Below are positions 8,713-17,952 of a DNA stretch of 64,000 bases, piece by piece. This DNA is from Clostridiales bacterium (GTDB lineage Bacteria > Bacillota > Clostridia > Lachnospirales > WQUN01). The first letter of the stretch is position 1. Every line of letters begins with the position of its first letter. The notes beneath the pieces were generated by a model that did no database searches, was not told the DNA's origin, and was given only the letters and a program-made list of their open reading frames with translations. The position numbers and the translations under genes were made by a program. The stretch covers positions 19,605 through 83,604 of the forward strand of contig JAISGK010000031.1 of assembly GCA_031263155.1 (NCBI GenBank). Direction: 5' to 3'.

Positions 8713-8790
8713 GACCACCCGTAGTATGGTGGCGTACTCCCGCCGCCTAACGCCTTTAGCGTTTGAGGCGGGGGCTTCTTGGGAACTCTT
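8713..8790 (-). mobile_element. Possible IS200/IS605-family end remnant
   Basis: The minus strand reads CCCAAGAAGCCCCCGCCT, then an imperfect hairpin (8739-8773, including AACGC/GCGTT and CCCGCC/GGCGGG), then a second hairpin CCACC/GGTGG at 8715-8732. This order resembles the subterminal hairpin at the right end of IS200/IS605 elements, where tnpB and its guide-like RNA end. No transposase or TnpB reading frame is near, so at most a solo end remains. The resemblance is from memory of the family only. Confidence 0.3.
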
Positions 8791-8843
8791 GTCCAACGAT
8801 AAGATGGATCCTCATTCTTGAGTTGGGCGAGGTTTTATATTGT

Positions 8844-9602
8844 CTATTTTAGCTCAGTTGATATGACGCCAGCTATTCTTTTAACATTTTTAATGATAGA
8901 GTCGGCGTTACGTCGCATACGTTCCGTGGGGCCGGATGCGCTAATAGCGGCCATTATCGCGCCATTTGTATTATAGATTGGGGCCGCGTAACAGGTCAGT
9001 CCCTCCTCGCTCTCGTCCAAATCGGCGCCGTATTTATCAATTCGTACTCGCTCAAGAATTTTTAGCAGTTCCTGCGGTTCCGTTATTGAGTATGGCGTGT
9101 AGGGTTCAAACGAAGTGGCTTCAATGTATCGCTGGATAAATTCCTGCGACTCGTGGGCGAGCAATACCTTCCCGGTGGCAGTGATATGCGCCGGCAAACG
9201 TACGCCCACCAGGGACTGCATACGAAAGATTGAGTGCCCGAGCACCTTGTCTATAAACTGGATATACGTGTCATCCGCCCACATAACGAGATGGGATGTT
9301 TCTTCGGTCGCTCTGCTTAGTTCCTGCAAAAAAGGATGCGCGATATGCGTCAGCTCAATGCGATCGGTTACGACCGCGCCAATTGCCGCCAGCTTAAAGC
9401 TGAGCCGATAGCGACTGTCTTTTGTCTTGGTAACAAAATGATGGTTGGCCAGTGTGCTCAACAAGCGAAACGCCGTACTCTTACCAATTTTCATATATTG
9501 AGCAACTTCCTGGGCGGTCAGTTCATCGTATTTTGTCAATAAATCAATAATAGACAGCGCGTTGCCGACCGAATTCAGCAGGTATGGATTTTGATCTGAC
9601 AT
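8844..9602 (-). CDS. IclR-family transcriptional regulator
   Basis: A 252-residue protein with the standard two-part layout: an N-terminal winged helix-turn-helix (YDELTAQEVAQYMKIGKSTA, residues about 25-45) and a C-terminal effector-binding domain (RLPAHITATGKVLLAH near 140; DESEEGLTCYAAPIYN near 200; AAISASGPTERM near 222). IclR proteins usually control neighbouring catabolic genes in response to a small organic acid. No partner is evident: the gene lies between the SRP RNA region and the divergent Rrf2 operon, with about 225 bases of shared upstream sequence. The target is unknown. Confidence 0.9.
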   Translation of the reverse strand: MSDQNPYLLNSVGNALSIIDLLTKYDELTAQEVAQYMKIGKSTAFRLLSTLANHHFVTKTKDSRYRLSFKLAAIGAVVTDRIELTHIAHPFLQELSRATEETSHLVMWADDTYIQFIDKVLGHSIFRMQSLVGVRLPAHITATGKVLLAHESQEFIQRYIEATSFEPYTPYSITEPQELLKILERVRIDKYGADLDESEEGLTCYAAPIYNTNGAIMAAISASGPTERMRRNADSIIKNVKRIAGVISTELK

Positions 9603-9742
9603 TTAAACAGACTCCCAACTCTTATGCATTTTGTCTATATTCGTCTGTAAGGCGCAAAATCTTCCGTATCCCATTCTATACTTTTACGCGAAAAGAATCA
9701 ACATGAAAAATCTGCTCGCGATCCCTCGGCTATAAAAAGTAC

Positions 9743-9796
9743 TTGACAGCGTGAAGAAAATACTTAATACTTTATAATACATATCTTTATATTATA
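9743..9796 (+). promoter_or_regulatory. Promoter with overlapping AT-rich dyad, possible Rrf2 operator
   Basis: TTGACA at 9743-9748 and AATACT at 9766-9771 are 17 bases apart. Immediately after lies an inverted repeat, TATAATA (9773-9779) and TATTATA (9790-9796), with a ten-base spacer. Placement over the start region, just ahead of an Rrf2-type regulator gene, suggests autoregulation; that is inference. Confidence 0.5.
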
Positions 9797-9827
9797 CTAA
9801 AAAAATATGTTTAAAAAAGGTGGTACA

Positions 9828-10274
9828 GTGAAAATTTCTTCCAAGGGGCGATACGCGCTCGCGTCAATGATACTACTGGCTCAAAATCATGCCGGAGGCA
9901 CACCACTCACAGTTATTGGCATATCAGGGCGACTTAATATCTCAAAAATATATTTGGAGCAAGTCTTCGCGCTGCTCAGGCGCGGGGGGTTAGTGGCTTC
10001 TATAAAAGGATCGCAGGGCGGGTATCAGTTGGCCAGACCGGCCGCAAACATTACGGCGGCGGATATTCTTGCCGTTACTGAAAATTCCATTTTTGAAGAT
10101 GTTGAAAGCACCGTTTCGGAGTCGCAGCCGGGGATTGAGAAGGCGTTGCAGGGCGCGCTGTTTCAGCCCGCAAACGCGGTTTTCAAGCAAATATTTGAAC
10201 GAATGCCTTTGTCTGATTTGGCCGATGAAGCACTCAGAAAATCTGGCGATGAGAGCTATATGTACTGTATCTAA
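9828..10274 (+). CDS. Rrf2-family transcriptional regulator, CymR-like
   Basis: The N-terminus KISSKGRYALASMILLAQ and the wing GGLVASIKGSQGGYQLARP are classic Rrf2. The family divides into Fe-S sensors with three cysteines and regulators without them. This one has a single Cys, at the penultimate residue, so it should not bind a cluster. Cys-poor members such as CymR control cysteine and methionine metabolism, and the next two genes are sulfur amino acid PLP enzymes, which supports that role. GTG at 9828 has AAGGTGG well spaced upstream; an earlier ATG at 9807 has no such site. Confidence 0.85.
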   Translation: MKISSKGRYALASMILLAQNHAGGTPLTVIGISGRLNISKIYLEQVFALLRRGGLVASIKGSQGGYQLARPAANITAADILAVTENSIFEDVESTVSESQPGIEKALQGALFQPANAVFKQIFERMPLSDLADEALRKSGDESYMYCI

Positions 10275-10299
10275 TAAATAGTCAGAATAGAGGAGAATA

Positions 10300-11394
10300 G
10301 TGAAAACAGCCAATATCGACACGCTCTGCGTTCACGGAGCGAAAGACGAAGGTAATGTTACTGGAGCGATAACGATTCCCATATATCAGTCCGCGACTTT
10401 TTCTCACCCATCTGTGGGTATTAGCACAGGATATGACTATTCGCGCCTGCAAAACCCGACCAGAGAGGCGCTTGAAAAAACCATGGCCATACTGGAGGGC
10501 GGCGCGTGCGCTTTAGCTTTTTCTACCGGAATGGCCGCCGCTGCGGTAATTATGGAGCTATTTTGCCCTGGCGACCATATCGTCGCATCTGAGGATTTGT
10601 ACGGCGGTTCGGTGCGACTTTTTAACAATGTTCTCGCGAAAAATGGAGTAGAAGTTGATTATCTCTACACGGGCAATATTGGAAGCGTTCGCGATCGTAT
10701 ACGTTCCAATACAAAGGCCGTGTTTGTAGAAACACCAACAAACCCTATGATGCAGATCACTGACATTTCTGATATTGCAAAGTTGTGCCATAAGCACAAC
10801 CTGCTCCTAATAGTAGACAACACATTTTTTACCCCAATTTACCAACAGCCTCTAAAACTTGGAGCAGACATTGTTTTGCACAGCGGGACGAAGTACCTTG
10901 GCGGCCATAATGATACACTTGCGGGTTTTTTGGTGACTAATCGCGAGGAACTAGCTGAGAGGCTGCGTTTTCTGCATAAAACTATTGGCGCCTGCCTTGC
11001 CCCTTGGGACTCGTTTTTGATATTGCGCGGTATTAAAACCTTGGCAATTCGGATGGAGCGGATAACCGAAAACGCAAGCAAAATCTCCGCATGGCTCGAA
11101 AGACAAAGCAAAATTGAAAATGTGCTGTATCCCGGAAAAAGCGGGATGATTTCGTTTGTGGCTAATAGTACAGAAACAACGCGTAAGATTCTTTCCGGCG
11201 TGAAGGTGATTGCTTACGCTGAAAGCCTGGGCGGTGTGGAATCGCTGATTACATATCCGATTTTACAAACACATGCTGATGTTCCCGTCGAGAAGCGGGA
11301 AAGCCTCGGAATAACCGATAGATTGTTGCGTTTGTCTGTCGGGATTGAAAATGTTGAGGATTTAATTAATGATTTGAAGGCGGCAATGTCATGA
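10300..11394 (+). CDS. Cys/Met metabolism PLP-dependent enzyme (cystathionine gamma-synthase/lyase family)
   Basis: A fold-type I PLP enzyme of 364 residues. The pyridoxal lysine is in LHSGTKYLGGHND (near residue 200). Other family marks are YDYSRLQNPTREALE, VETPTNPMMQITDI, the cofactor aspartate in LLIVDNTFF and ESLGGVESLITYP. Members make or break cystathionine, or act on homoserine esters or homocysteine; sequence alone does not settle which. GTG at 10300 follows an AGGAG site. It sits 25 bases after the regulator and overlaps the next gene by four bases, so the three are one operon. Confidence 0.88.
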   Translation: MKTANIDTLCVHGAKDEGNVTGAITIPIYQSATFSHPSVGISTGYDYSRLQNPTREALEKTMAILEGGACALAFSTGMAAAAVIMELFCPGDHIVASEDLYGGSVRLFNNVLAKNGVEVDYLYTGNIGSVRDRIRSNTKAVFVETPTNPMMQITDISDIAKLCHKHNLLLIVDNTFFTPIYQQPLKLGADIVLHSGTKYLGGHNDTLAGFLVTNREELAERLRFLHKTIGACLAPWDSFLILRGIKTLAIRMERITENASKISAWLERQSKIENVLYPGKSGMISFVANSTETTRKILSGVKVIAYAESLGGVESLITYPILQTHADVPVEKRESLGITDRLLRLSVGIENVEDLINDLKAAMS

Positions 11395-12563
11395 GTTATG
11401 ATTTTGATACGGTTATTGACCGTCACGGCACAAACTCCCTGAAATGGGATTTTGCGGTTGAGCGCAAGAAGCCCGAGGGGTTGCTCTCTATGTGGGTGGC
11501 GGATATGGATTTTCAAGCGCTGCCGGAGGCGCTTGAAGATATGGCAAAAGTGATTTCACATGGTATTTTCGGCTACACCGAAGTTAAGCAAGACTATTAC
11601 GATGTTGTAAAACGTTGGTTTGACGCAAGATTCGGCTTCTCATTTGAGCGGCAAGACGTGGTAAAAACGCCGGGAGTAGTTTTTGCCCTCGCGCTATCTG
11701 TTAGGGCATTTACGAAAGCCGGTGATTCCGTACTTATCCAAACGCCGGTATACTACCCATTTTACGAAGTTATCCGCGATAACGGACGCAAAATTGTGAC
11801 AAGCCCGCTTGTGTACTCCAATGGCGTGTACACCATTAACTTTGCAGATTTCGAACAAAAAATTGTGGATAACAATGTGAAGCTCTTTATACTTTGCAGC
11901 CCTCACAACCCCGTCGGAAGGGTTTGGACCTACGATGAACTGTCGCGTATCAGCGAAATTTGCAAGGCTCATGGAGTTACTGTTGTGTCTGACGAAATAC
12001 ACTGCGATTTCGTTTGGGGAGAAAATAGGCATACGTGTTTTGCGTTGCTGGATAAAGATGCCATTGTCGCCACCGCGCCAAGCAAAACATTTAATCTCGC
12101 GGGCTTGCAGGTTTCGAATATTATTGTTAAAAATCCTGAGCGCCGCCTCAAGATAAAAGCGGAGATTGATAAAACCGGATACAGCCAGGTGGGTACCCTG
12201 GGGCTTGTAGCTTGTCAAAGCGCGTATGCCAAAGGGGAGGCATGGCTGGATGAGCTTAAAGCATATATAGAGGGCAACATTTCTTTTATAAAAGATTTTC
12301 GCGCGAAAAATTTGCCCAAAATCACGTTGGTAGAACCGCAGGGAACATATCTATTGTGGCTTGATTTCTCCGCTTATGGGCTCTCGCAAAGCGAACTGGA
12401 CACTCGCGTTATAAGCGGCGCGAATCTATGGTTGGACAGCGGAACGATGTTTGGCGTAGAGGGGACAAACTTTCAACGCGTTAATATCGCCTGCCCTCGA
12501 TCGGTTTTGGCGGACGCGCTAAATAGACTGGCCCATGAGTTTGCCGACAATAAGAAGATCTAA
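11391..12563 (+). CDS. MalY/PatB-type C-S beta-lyase (aminotransferase class I fold)
   Basis: A 390-residue aminotransferase-fold protein beginning YDFDTVIDRHGTNSLKWD, the standard opening of PatB/MalY cystathionine beta-lyases. It continues with WVADMDFQ, FILCSPHNPVGRVW, SDEIHCDFVW and the PLP lysine in APSKTFNLAGLQ. It probably cleaves cystathionine to homocysteine, pyruvate and ammonia, completing transsulfuration with the preceding gene. The ATG overlaps the upstream stop as ATGA. Confidence 0.9.
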   Translation: MSYDFDTVIDRHGTNSLKWDFAVERKKPEGLLSMWVADMDFQALPEALEDMAKVISHGIFGYTEVKQDYYDVVKRWFDARFGFSFERQDVVKTPGVVFALALSVRAFTKAGDSVLIQTPVYYPFYEVIRDNGRKIVTSPLVYSNGVYTINFADFEQKIVDNNVKLFILCSPHNPVGRVWTYDELSRISEICKAHGVTVVSDEIHCDFVWGENRHTCFALLDKDAIVATAPSKTFNLAGLQVSNIIVKNPERRLKIKAEIDKTGYSQVGTLGLVACQSAYAKGEAWLDELKAYIEGNISFIKDFRAKNLPKITLVEPQGTYLLWLDFSAYGLSQSELDTRVISGANLWLDSGTMFGVEGTNFQRVNIACPRSVLADALNRLAHEFADNKKI

Positions 12564-12583
12564 CTGAAGAAAGGGAAAAAGAG

Positions 12584-13159
12584 ATGACAGAGATAACAAG
12601 GGAACAAGCGTGGGATTTGCTCACACAATATAATAAAGAGGCGTTTCATCTTAAGCACGCGCAGACTGTGGAAGGGGTTATGCGTTGGTTTGCACAAGAA
12701 CTTGGATATGGCGATGAAGTAGATTTTTGGGGAATTGTCGGACTGCTGCACGATTTGGACTTCGAACAGTTTTCGGAACGGCACTGTATAAAATCGCAGG
12801 AGATAATGCGAGAGGCGGGTTTATCTGAGCGCTTGATTCATGCCACTGCAAGCCATGGCTATGCCTTGACGGTTGATATAAAACCGGAGCACGAAATGGA
12901 AAAAATTTTATACGCTGTTGACGAACTCACGGGTCTAATCGGGGCGGTGGCGATTATGCGCCCCTCAAAGAGCGTTCAAGACCTGGAGTTAAAGTCTGTT
13001 AAAAAGAAGTACAAAGACCGAAGATTCGCGGCGGGCTGCTCACGTGAGGTCATTGAGCGCGGGGCACAAATGCTCGGCTATGAACTTGATAAACTTATTA
13101 CACAGACTATTCTTGCGCTGCGATCGTTTGAAGTACGATCGTTTCAAGAACCTGCGTGA
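12584..13159 (+). CDS. HD-domain hydrolase
   Basis: A 191-residue protein with an HD phosphohydrolase core: HAQTVEGVM (first His), LLHDLDFEQF (the HD pair, near residue 55) and a third metal His in ATASHGYA. A conserved Asp follows in YAVDELTGL. Such small HDIG proteins act on nucleotides or other phosphoesters; the substrate is unknown. It lies 20 bases after the beta-lyase with AAAGGGAAAAAGAG before the ATG, so it is probably the last gene of the sulfur operon. Confidence 0.8.
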   Translation: MTEITREQAWDLLTQYNKEAFHLKHAQTVEGVMRWFAQELGYGDEVDFWGIVGLLHDLDFEQFSERHCIKSQEIMREAGLSERLIHATASHGYALTVDIKPEHEMEKILYAVDELTGLIGAVAIMRPSKSVQDLELKSVKKKYKDRRFAAGCSREVIERGAQMLGYELDKLITQTILALRSFEVRSFQEPA

Positions 13160-13186
13160 TTGCCGCTGGCGACGTTGCAAAGGCTG

Positions 13187-13215
13187 TTGACATCGGTGTC
13201 TAAGTATGGTATTGT
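13187..13215 (+). promoter_or_regulatory. Promoter of the L21-Prp-L27 operon
   Basis: TTGACA (13187-13192), a 17-base spacer and TATTGT (13210-13215). It is about 190 bases ahead of rplU, leaving a long transcribed leader. Confidence 0.7.
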
Positions 13216-13404
13216 GTGCCGGATGTTTGTTTACTTGGATAATTGTTTAACCATTTGACGACCGCGCGAATGGTGGTTTTAAATCACAAGGCTGTGTTGT
13301 ACGAACGCGCGCCGTACAATGGCGAATGGTCATTTTATGGCGATAGTTTCCAGTCGGCCTTGCTCTGATACCATATTCGGCGAGTATCTCAACGGAGGGT
13401 TTTT
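13216..13404 (+). ncRNA. Untranslated leader of the rplU operon, possible L21 leader
   Basis: About 185 transcribed bases precede rplU. A clear hairpin is TTGTACG (13297-13303) with CGTACAA (13313-13319). Firmicutes often carry an autoregulatory L21 leader here, and position and length fit, but I did not verify the consensus structure. AACGGAGGG serves as the ribosome binding site at the end. Confidence 0.4.
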
Positions 13405-13719
13405 ATGTACGCTATTATTGCGACGGGCGGTAAACAGTATAAGGTCGCCGAAGGTGACTTTATTACTGTAGAAAAATTGGGTGTTGAAACCGGAGGCGCT
13501 TACGACTTTAGCGATGTGCTTATGGTTAATGGCGACGATGGGTTAATTGTGGGCGAGCCATATATCCCCGGGGCCAAAGTGTCCGCGTCGGTGATAGGTG
13601 ACGGCAAAGAAAAAAAGGTTATCGTTTATAAGTACAAAGCCAAAAAGGGTTTTCATAAAAAGAAAGGGCATCGTCAGCCATTCACAAAGGTTAAGATTGA
13701 TAAAATCTTTGTTGATTAA
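13405..13719 (+). CDS. rplU: Large ribosomal subunit protein bL21
   Basis: A 104-residue protein, the normal length, beginning MYAIIATGGKQYKVAEGD and ending in the basic stretch KKKGHRQPFTKVKI that contacts 23S rRNA. Strong AACGGAGGG site. First gene of the conserved Firmicute order rplU-prp-rpmA-obg. Confidence 0.97.
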   Translation: MYAIIATGGKQYKVAEGDFITVEKLGVETGGAYDFSDVLMVNGDDGLIVGEPYIPGAKVSASVIGDGKEKKVIVYKYKAKKGFHKKKGHRQPFTKVKIDKIFVD

Positions 13720-14042
13720 TGATCAAAATAACGGTGTATCGTAACCACAAGCGCGCGATATACGGCTTTAAGGCAAAAAATCACGGTGATCCTTTCGTTT
13801 GTGCGGGTGTATCGGCTCTTGTGATGAACGCGGTTAATTCTATTGAACGTTTTGCAAACGAAAAATTTGTTTGCGATGCTGGGCAAGACGGCGGTTTGCT
13901 TGAGTTAATTATGCCAAGAATAAAGGACGGCGGAGCGAACCCAACTGCCGAATTGCTTCTTGAGTCCATGTTGCTGGGTTTAATTAACATAGCGCAGCAA
14001 TATCCGCAGCAAATGCTTATAATTGATTCCTCTGATTCCTAA
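13719..14042 (+). CDS. prp: Ribosomal-processing cysteine protease Prp
   Basis: A 107-residue protein between L21 and L27, the invariant place for Prp in Firmicutes. The catalytic pair is visible: His in KNHGDPFVCAGVSALV and Cys five residues later. Prp removes the N-terminal extension of L27 before the ribosome can function. The downstream L27 carries exactly such an extension. The ATG overlaps the last base of the rplU stop codon, so translation is coupled. Confidence 0.92.
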   Translation: MIKITVYRNHKRAIYGFKAKNHGDPFVCAGVSALVMNAVNSIERFANEKFVCDAGQDGGLLELIMPRIKDGGANPTAELLLESMLLGLINIAQQYPQQMLIIDSSDS

Positions 14043-14063
14043 AATAGATAAGGAGCAAACCAT

Positions 14064-14360
14064 ATGATGCGTATCAATTTAACTTTTTTCGCTCATAAGA
14101 AAGGTGTAGGTTCTACCAAAAACGGGCGCGATTCCAATGCCAAGCGTCTGGGCGTTAAGCGCACCGATGGTCAAATAGTCAAGGCTGGCAATATTTTATA
14201 TACCCAAAACGGCACGAAGATTCACCCCGGCGTTAACGTGGGTGTCGGTAGTAATTATAACTTGTTTGCCTTGATTGAGGGGCGCGTACGTTACGAGCGC
14301 AAAGGCCGCGATAAAAAGCAAGTCAGTGTGTACCCTGCGGAAGCGCGCAAAGCTCAATAA
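14064..14360 (+). CDS. rpmA: Large ribosomal subunit protein bL27 with cleavable extension
   Basis: A 98-residue L27. The N-terminus [20 protein letters not shown] has the Prp cleavage motif of Firmicutes, with cutting expected after the Phe-Phe so that the mature end reaches the peptidyl transferase centre. The body [15 protein letters not shown] and [15 protein letters not shown] is typical. AAGGAGC precedes the start. Confidence 0.97.
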   Translation: MMRINLTFFAHKKGVGSTKNGRDSNAKRLGVKRTDGQIVKAGNILYTQNGTKIHPGVNVGVGSNYNLFALIEGRVRYERKGRDKKQVSVYPAEARKAQ

Positions 14361-14368
14361 CAAAATCT

Positions 14369-14397
14369 AACCGTCCCCATGCCGGGGGCGGTTTTGT
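14369..14397 (+). terminator. Hairpin between rpmA and obg
   Basis: AACCGTCCCC (14369-14378) pairs with GGGGGCGGTT (14384-14393) around five bases and ends in a short TTTT run. The weak T-tract suggests partial termination, letting some transcripts continue into obg. Confidence 0.55.
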
Positions 14398-14432
14398 ATG
14401 ATACAAACAATTTTATTTTGATTTTATTTTAA

Positions 14433-15722
<1,290 letters not shown>

Positions 15723-15840
15723 ATTGATTCGCGCTGACGAGATTAATCGGGTAGGAGGCCGCCCATGCCGGGCGCACACCGGAGATAGAGTTGACCCAAA
15801 CGAGGATGAACTTAGATGAAACAGGATGGCATATTTCACA

Positions 15841-17088
15841 TTACCCGCAATCCTTTATCATCTTAATCGCTTTGATAATCCACTTCAAAGCTCCGTTATA
15901 GCGATAACCCACAAAGCCGGATTCTTTCAGAATGTCGGCTATTTCTTTTTCGGTGATACTCAGGTCAATCAAATCGGCGAGAGTGCTGCGCTCGGTGGCA
16001 ATCTCCTGAACATAGTCCCAATAGGTTCCGGCAAAGCCAAAGCTAGTCGCATAAGTCGCCGGGTTTGAAAGGGCGTTGGAAACCATTTCCACTGTATCCT
16101 CGTAGAACAGGCTGCGGCCGTTATCATATAGGGGGTAGAACGATTCGGCCCGGTCGCTCATCTTGATGGCGATATTGGATAAGTGGCGGTCATCTTGCCG
16201 TGTGATGAAGTCAAGCAAAATCATCCGGGCAATATCGTCTTTGTACTGTGAACGAACCGACATGAGATTTTGGTATTCATTGTTGCCCCTTGCTCCGTCA
16301 AACAGCCGCCGAAAATGTACGATATACTCTTTTGAGAAATCGTAGAGAAACTCGGAAAAAACCGTGTCCTTGTCGGCACGATATGCGGGGCAACAGGGCA
16401 CGCCCAATTTTTGCGCCAACAGATAAACGGCAACCTCGGATTCCACATCCGTAACAAGCGGGTTGATACGCTGCTTGTAAATACCGTACTTGCCGCCCCA
16501 CACGCCATATCGCTTGATATTGTAGCCCTCCGGCGTATCAATACCGCCACCCACAAGGTCGATGCGTTGGCAAAAAACGGACTTAAAAACGTCAGTCATG
16601 ACAGCTTCGAGTGTTTCGTCCTCGCTGTAAGCTATCCAAATAAGGTCTTTGGGATGAATGCCGCGTGTGATTTCCGCGATTTTCAGAACATCATAGTGGG
16701 ACAATCCACAGCGGAATAAAATCCGCTCGATGTCACGCCTGTCCCGGCTGACAACACGCTCTGAGAGGAACTCCGAAAATTGTTCGGATGTCCACGCTTT
16801 CGCGCCTTTGGTGTAGAGCGAAACAACCTCATTATAATCAGGCTTCAAAAAGGCAACGGCGTTTGCGCTGTCAATCGTCCAAATAACCTCGTTATCCCAT
16901 TTCAAAAAGCGCACAGTTGGTAATTTTACTTTGCTCTTTACGCGCCCATCAACAGGCTTTTCGGCATCCACCGGGATTTGATAAGACTTGCCGTTCTTTG
17001 CCACACCGGGAATTTTCCCTCCGCTGCATAAAATGCGAACGCGCCTGTCCGACAAGCCCCATTTTTCAGCCGCCTGTTGCGCTGTCAT
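15841..17088 (-). CDS. HTH domain fused to HipA-like kinase
   Basis: Residues 1 to about 45 (MTAQQAAEKWGLSDRRVRIL) are an excisionase/MerR-like helix-turn-helix. Most of the rest is HipA-like: a nucleotide-contacting stretch YGIYKQR near 200 and the catalytic-metal block LLDFITRQDDRHLSNIAI near 300, followed by LYDNGRSLF (the DFG-like Asp). HipA kinases phosphorylate protein targets and usually pair with a separate HipB antitoxin; none is beside this gene. The best ribosome binding site (AGGAGG) lies about 20 bases before the ATG, so the real start may be slightly upstream at a rare codon. Confidence 0.75.
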   Translation of the reverse strand: MTAQQAAEKWGLSDRRVRILCSGGKIPGVAKNGKSYQIPVDAEKPVDGRVKSKVKLPTVRFLKWDNEVIWTIDSANAVAFLKPDYNEVVSLYTKGAKAWTSEQFSEFLSERVVSRDRRDIERILFRCGLSHYDVLKIAEITRGIHPKDLIWIAYSEDETLEAVMTDVFKSVFCQRIDLVGGGIDTPEGYNIKRYGVWGGKYGIYKQRINPLVTDVESEVAVYLLAQKLGVPCCPAYRADKDTVFSEFLYDFSKEYIVHFRRLFDGARGNNEYQNLMSVRSQYKDDIARMILLDFITRQDDRHLSNIAIKMSDRAESFYPLYDNGRSLFYEDTVEMVSNALSNPATYATSFGFAGTYWDYVQEIATERSTLADLIDLSITEKEIADILKESGFVGYRYNGALKWIIKAIKMIKDCG

Positions 17089-17343
17089 AAAATCTATATC
17101 GCCCGCCTCCTATCGACCTTACTATTATACCCCATATTCGGAACAATGTCAATGGATGATATTCCGAAGGCATTGCATCTCTGCTGTTCTTTAGCTCCGC
17201 GTCTTTTATTCTTTGCCGTATGTTCCTATTCAATATTTTGGCGTTTCATCACCGAGTATTGCGCTAAAATCGGCTGTGCAAACTATTTGTTAATGCATAA
17301 AACGTCATGAAATATGACATTTTTTTCTTTTATCTTAAAGGTG
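17089..17343. other. Intergenic region upstream of the HipA-like gene
   Basis: Apart from the AGGAGG site serving the HipA-like gene, nothing beyond AT-rich sequence and short ORF shadows is seen. No purine riboswitch core was recognised upstream of purE. Confidence 0.5.
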
Positions 17344-17372
17344 TAGACAAATTTGCGTAATAATGTTAATAT
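17344..17372 (+). promoter_or_regulatory. Candidate promoter of purE
   Basis: TAGACA (17344-17349), a 17-base spacer and TAATAT (17367-17372), about 37 bases before the start codon. Confidence 0.4.
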
Positions 17373-17408
17373 TTAGTTAAAAGATTGATATATGAAAGGA
17401 TGGTGCTT

Positions 17409-17909
17409 GTGCCCGATGTAGGCATTATTATGGGTAGCGATTCCGACTTGCCTGTCATGAAGCAAGCTGCGGAAGTTTTGGAGCGGTTTGGGATTAATTT
17501 TGAAATGAGTATTATCAGCGCGCATAGAACCCCTCACAGGGCGCAAAGCTACGCCATGTCGGCTAAAACGCGCGGGGTTAAAGTCATCATAGCGGGAGCG
17601 GGAGGCGCGGCGCACCTGCCGGGCGTGCTTGCATCGTTTACTACTGCGCCCGTTATAGGCGTACCCATTATGACGCCCACGCTTAACGGGGTAGACTCGC
17701 TTTATTCTATCGTTCAAATGCCGGGCGGCATACCTGTCGCCACTGTGGGCATCGACAACGCGCTTAACGCGGGGTTATTGGCGGCGCAGATTATCGCGCT
17801 AAACGATGCGGGCGTGCATGACAAACTGCTTTCTTATAAGGGCGAAATGGAAAAAAATGTGGAAAAGAAATCTGCCCGGTTGGAAACTTTGGGTTATAAA
17901 GATTATTGA
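17409..17909 (+). CDS. purE: 5-(carboxyamino)imidazole ribonucleotide mutase
   Basis: PurE, purine biosynthesis, about 166 residues. The family marks are VGIIMGSDSDLPVM at the start, SAHRTPHRAQSYA, IIAGAGGAAHLPGV and PTLNGVDSLYSIVQMPGG. No purK is next to it, so whether it works with PurK is open. GTG at 17409 has AAAGGA eight bases upstream; GTG 17403, ATG 17400 and TTG 17385 are in frame but less well placed. Confidence 0.93.
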   Translation: MPDVGIIMGSDSDLPVMKQAAEVLERFGINFEMSIISAHRTPHRAQSYAMSAKTRGVKVIIAGAGGAAHLPGVLASFTTAPVIGVPIMTPTLNGVDSLYSIVQMPGGIPVATVGIDNALNAGLLAAQIIALNDAGVHDKLLSYKGEMEKNVEKKSARLETLGYKDY

Positions 17910-17952
17910 TAGGTGATTATCGAACAGTTATATATGCAGAGGAGGAGTAGAC

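Noticed and set aside
17089..17408. Purine riboswitch expected before purE
   Set aside because: No conserved riboswitch core or paired terminator was found, and the promoter candidate leaves only about 37 bases of leader.
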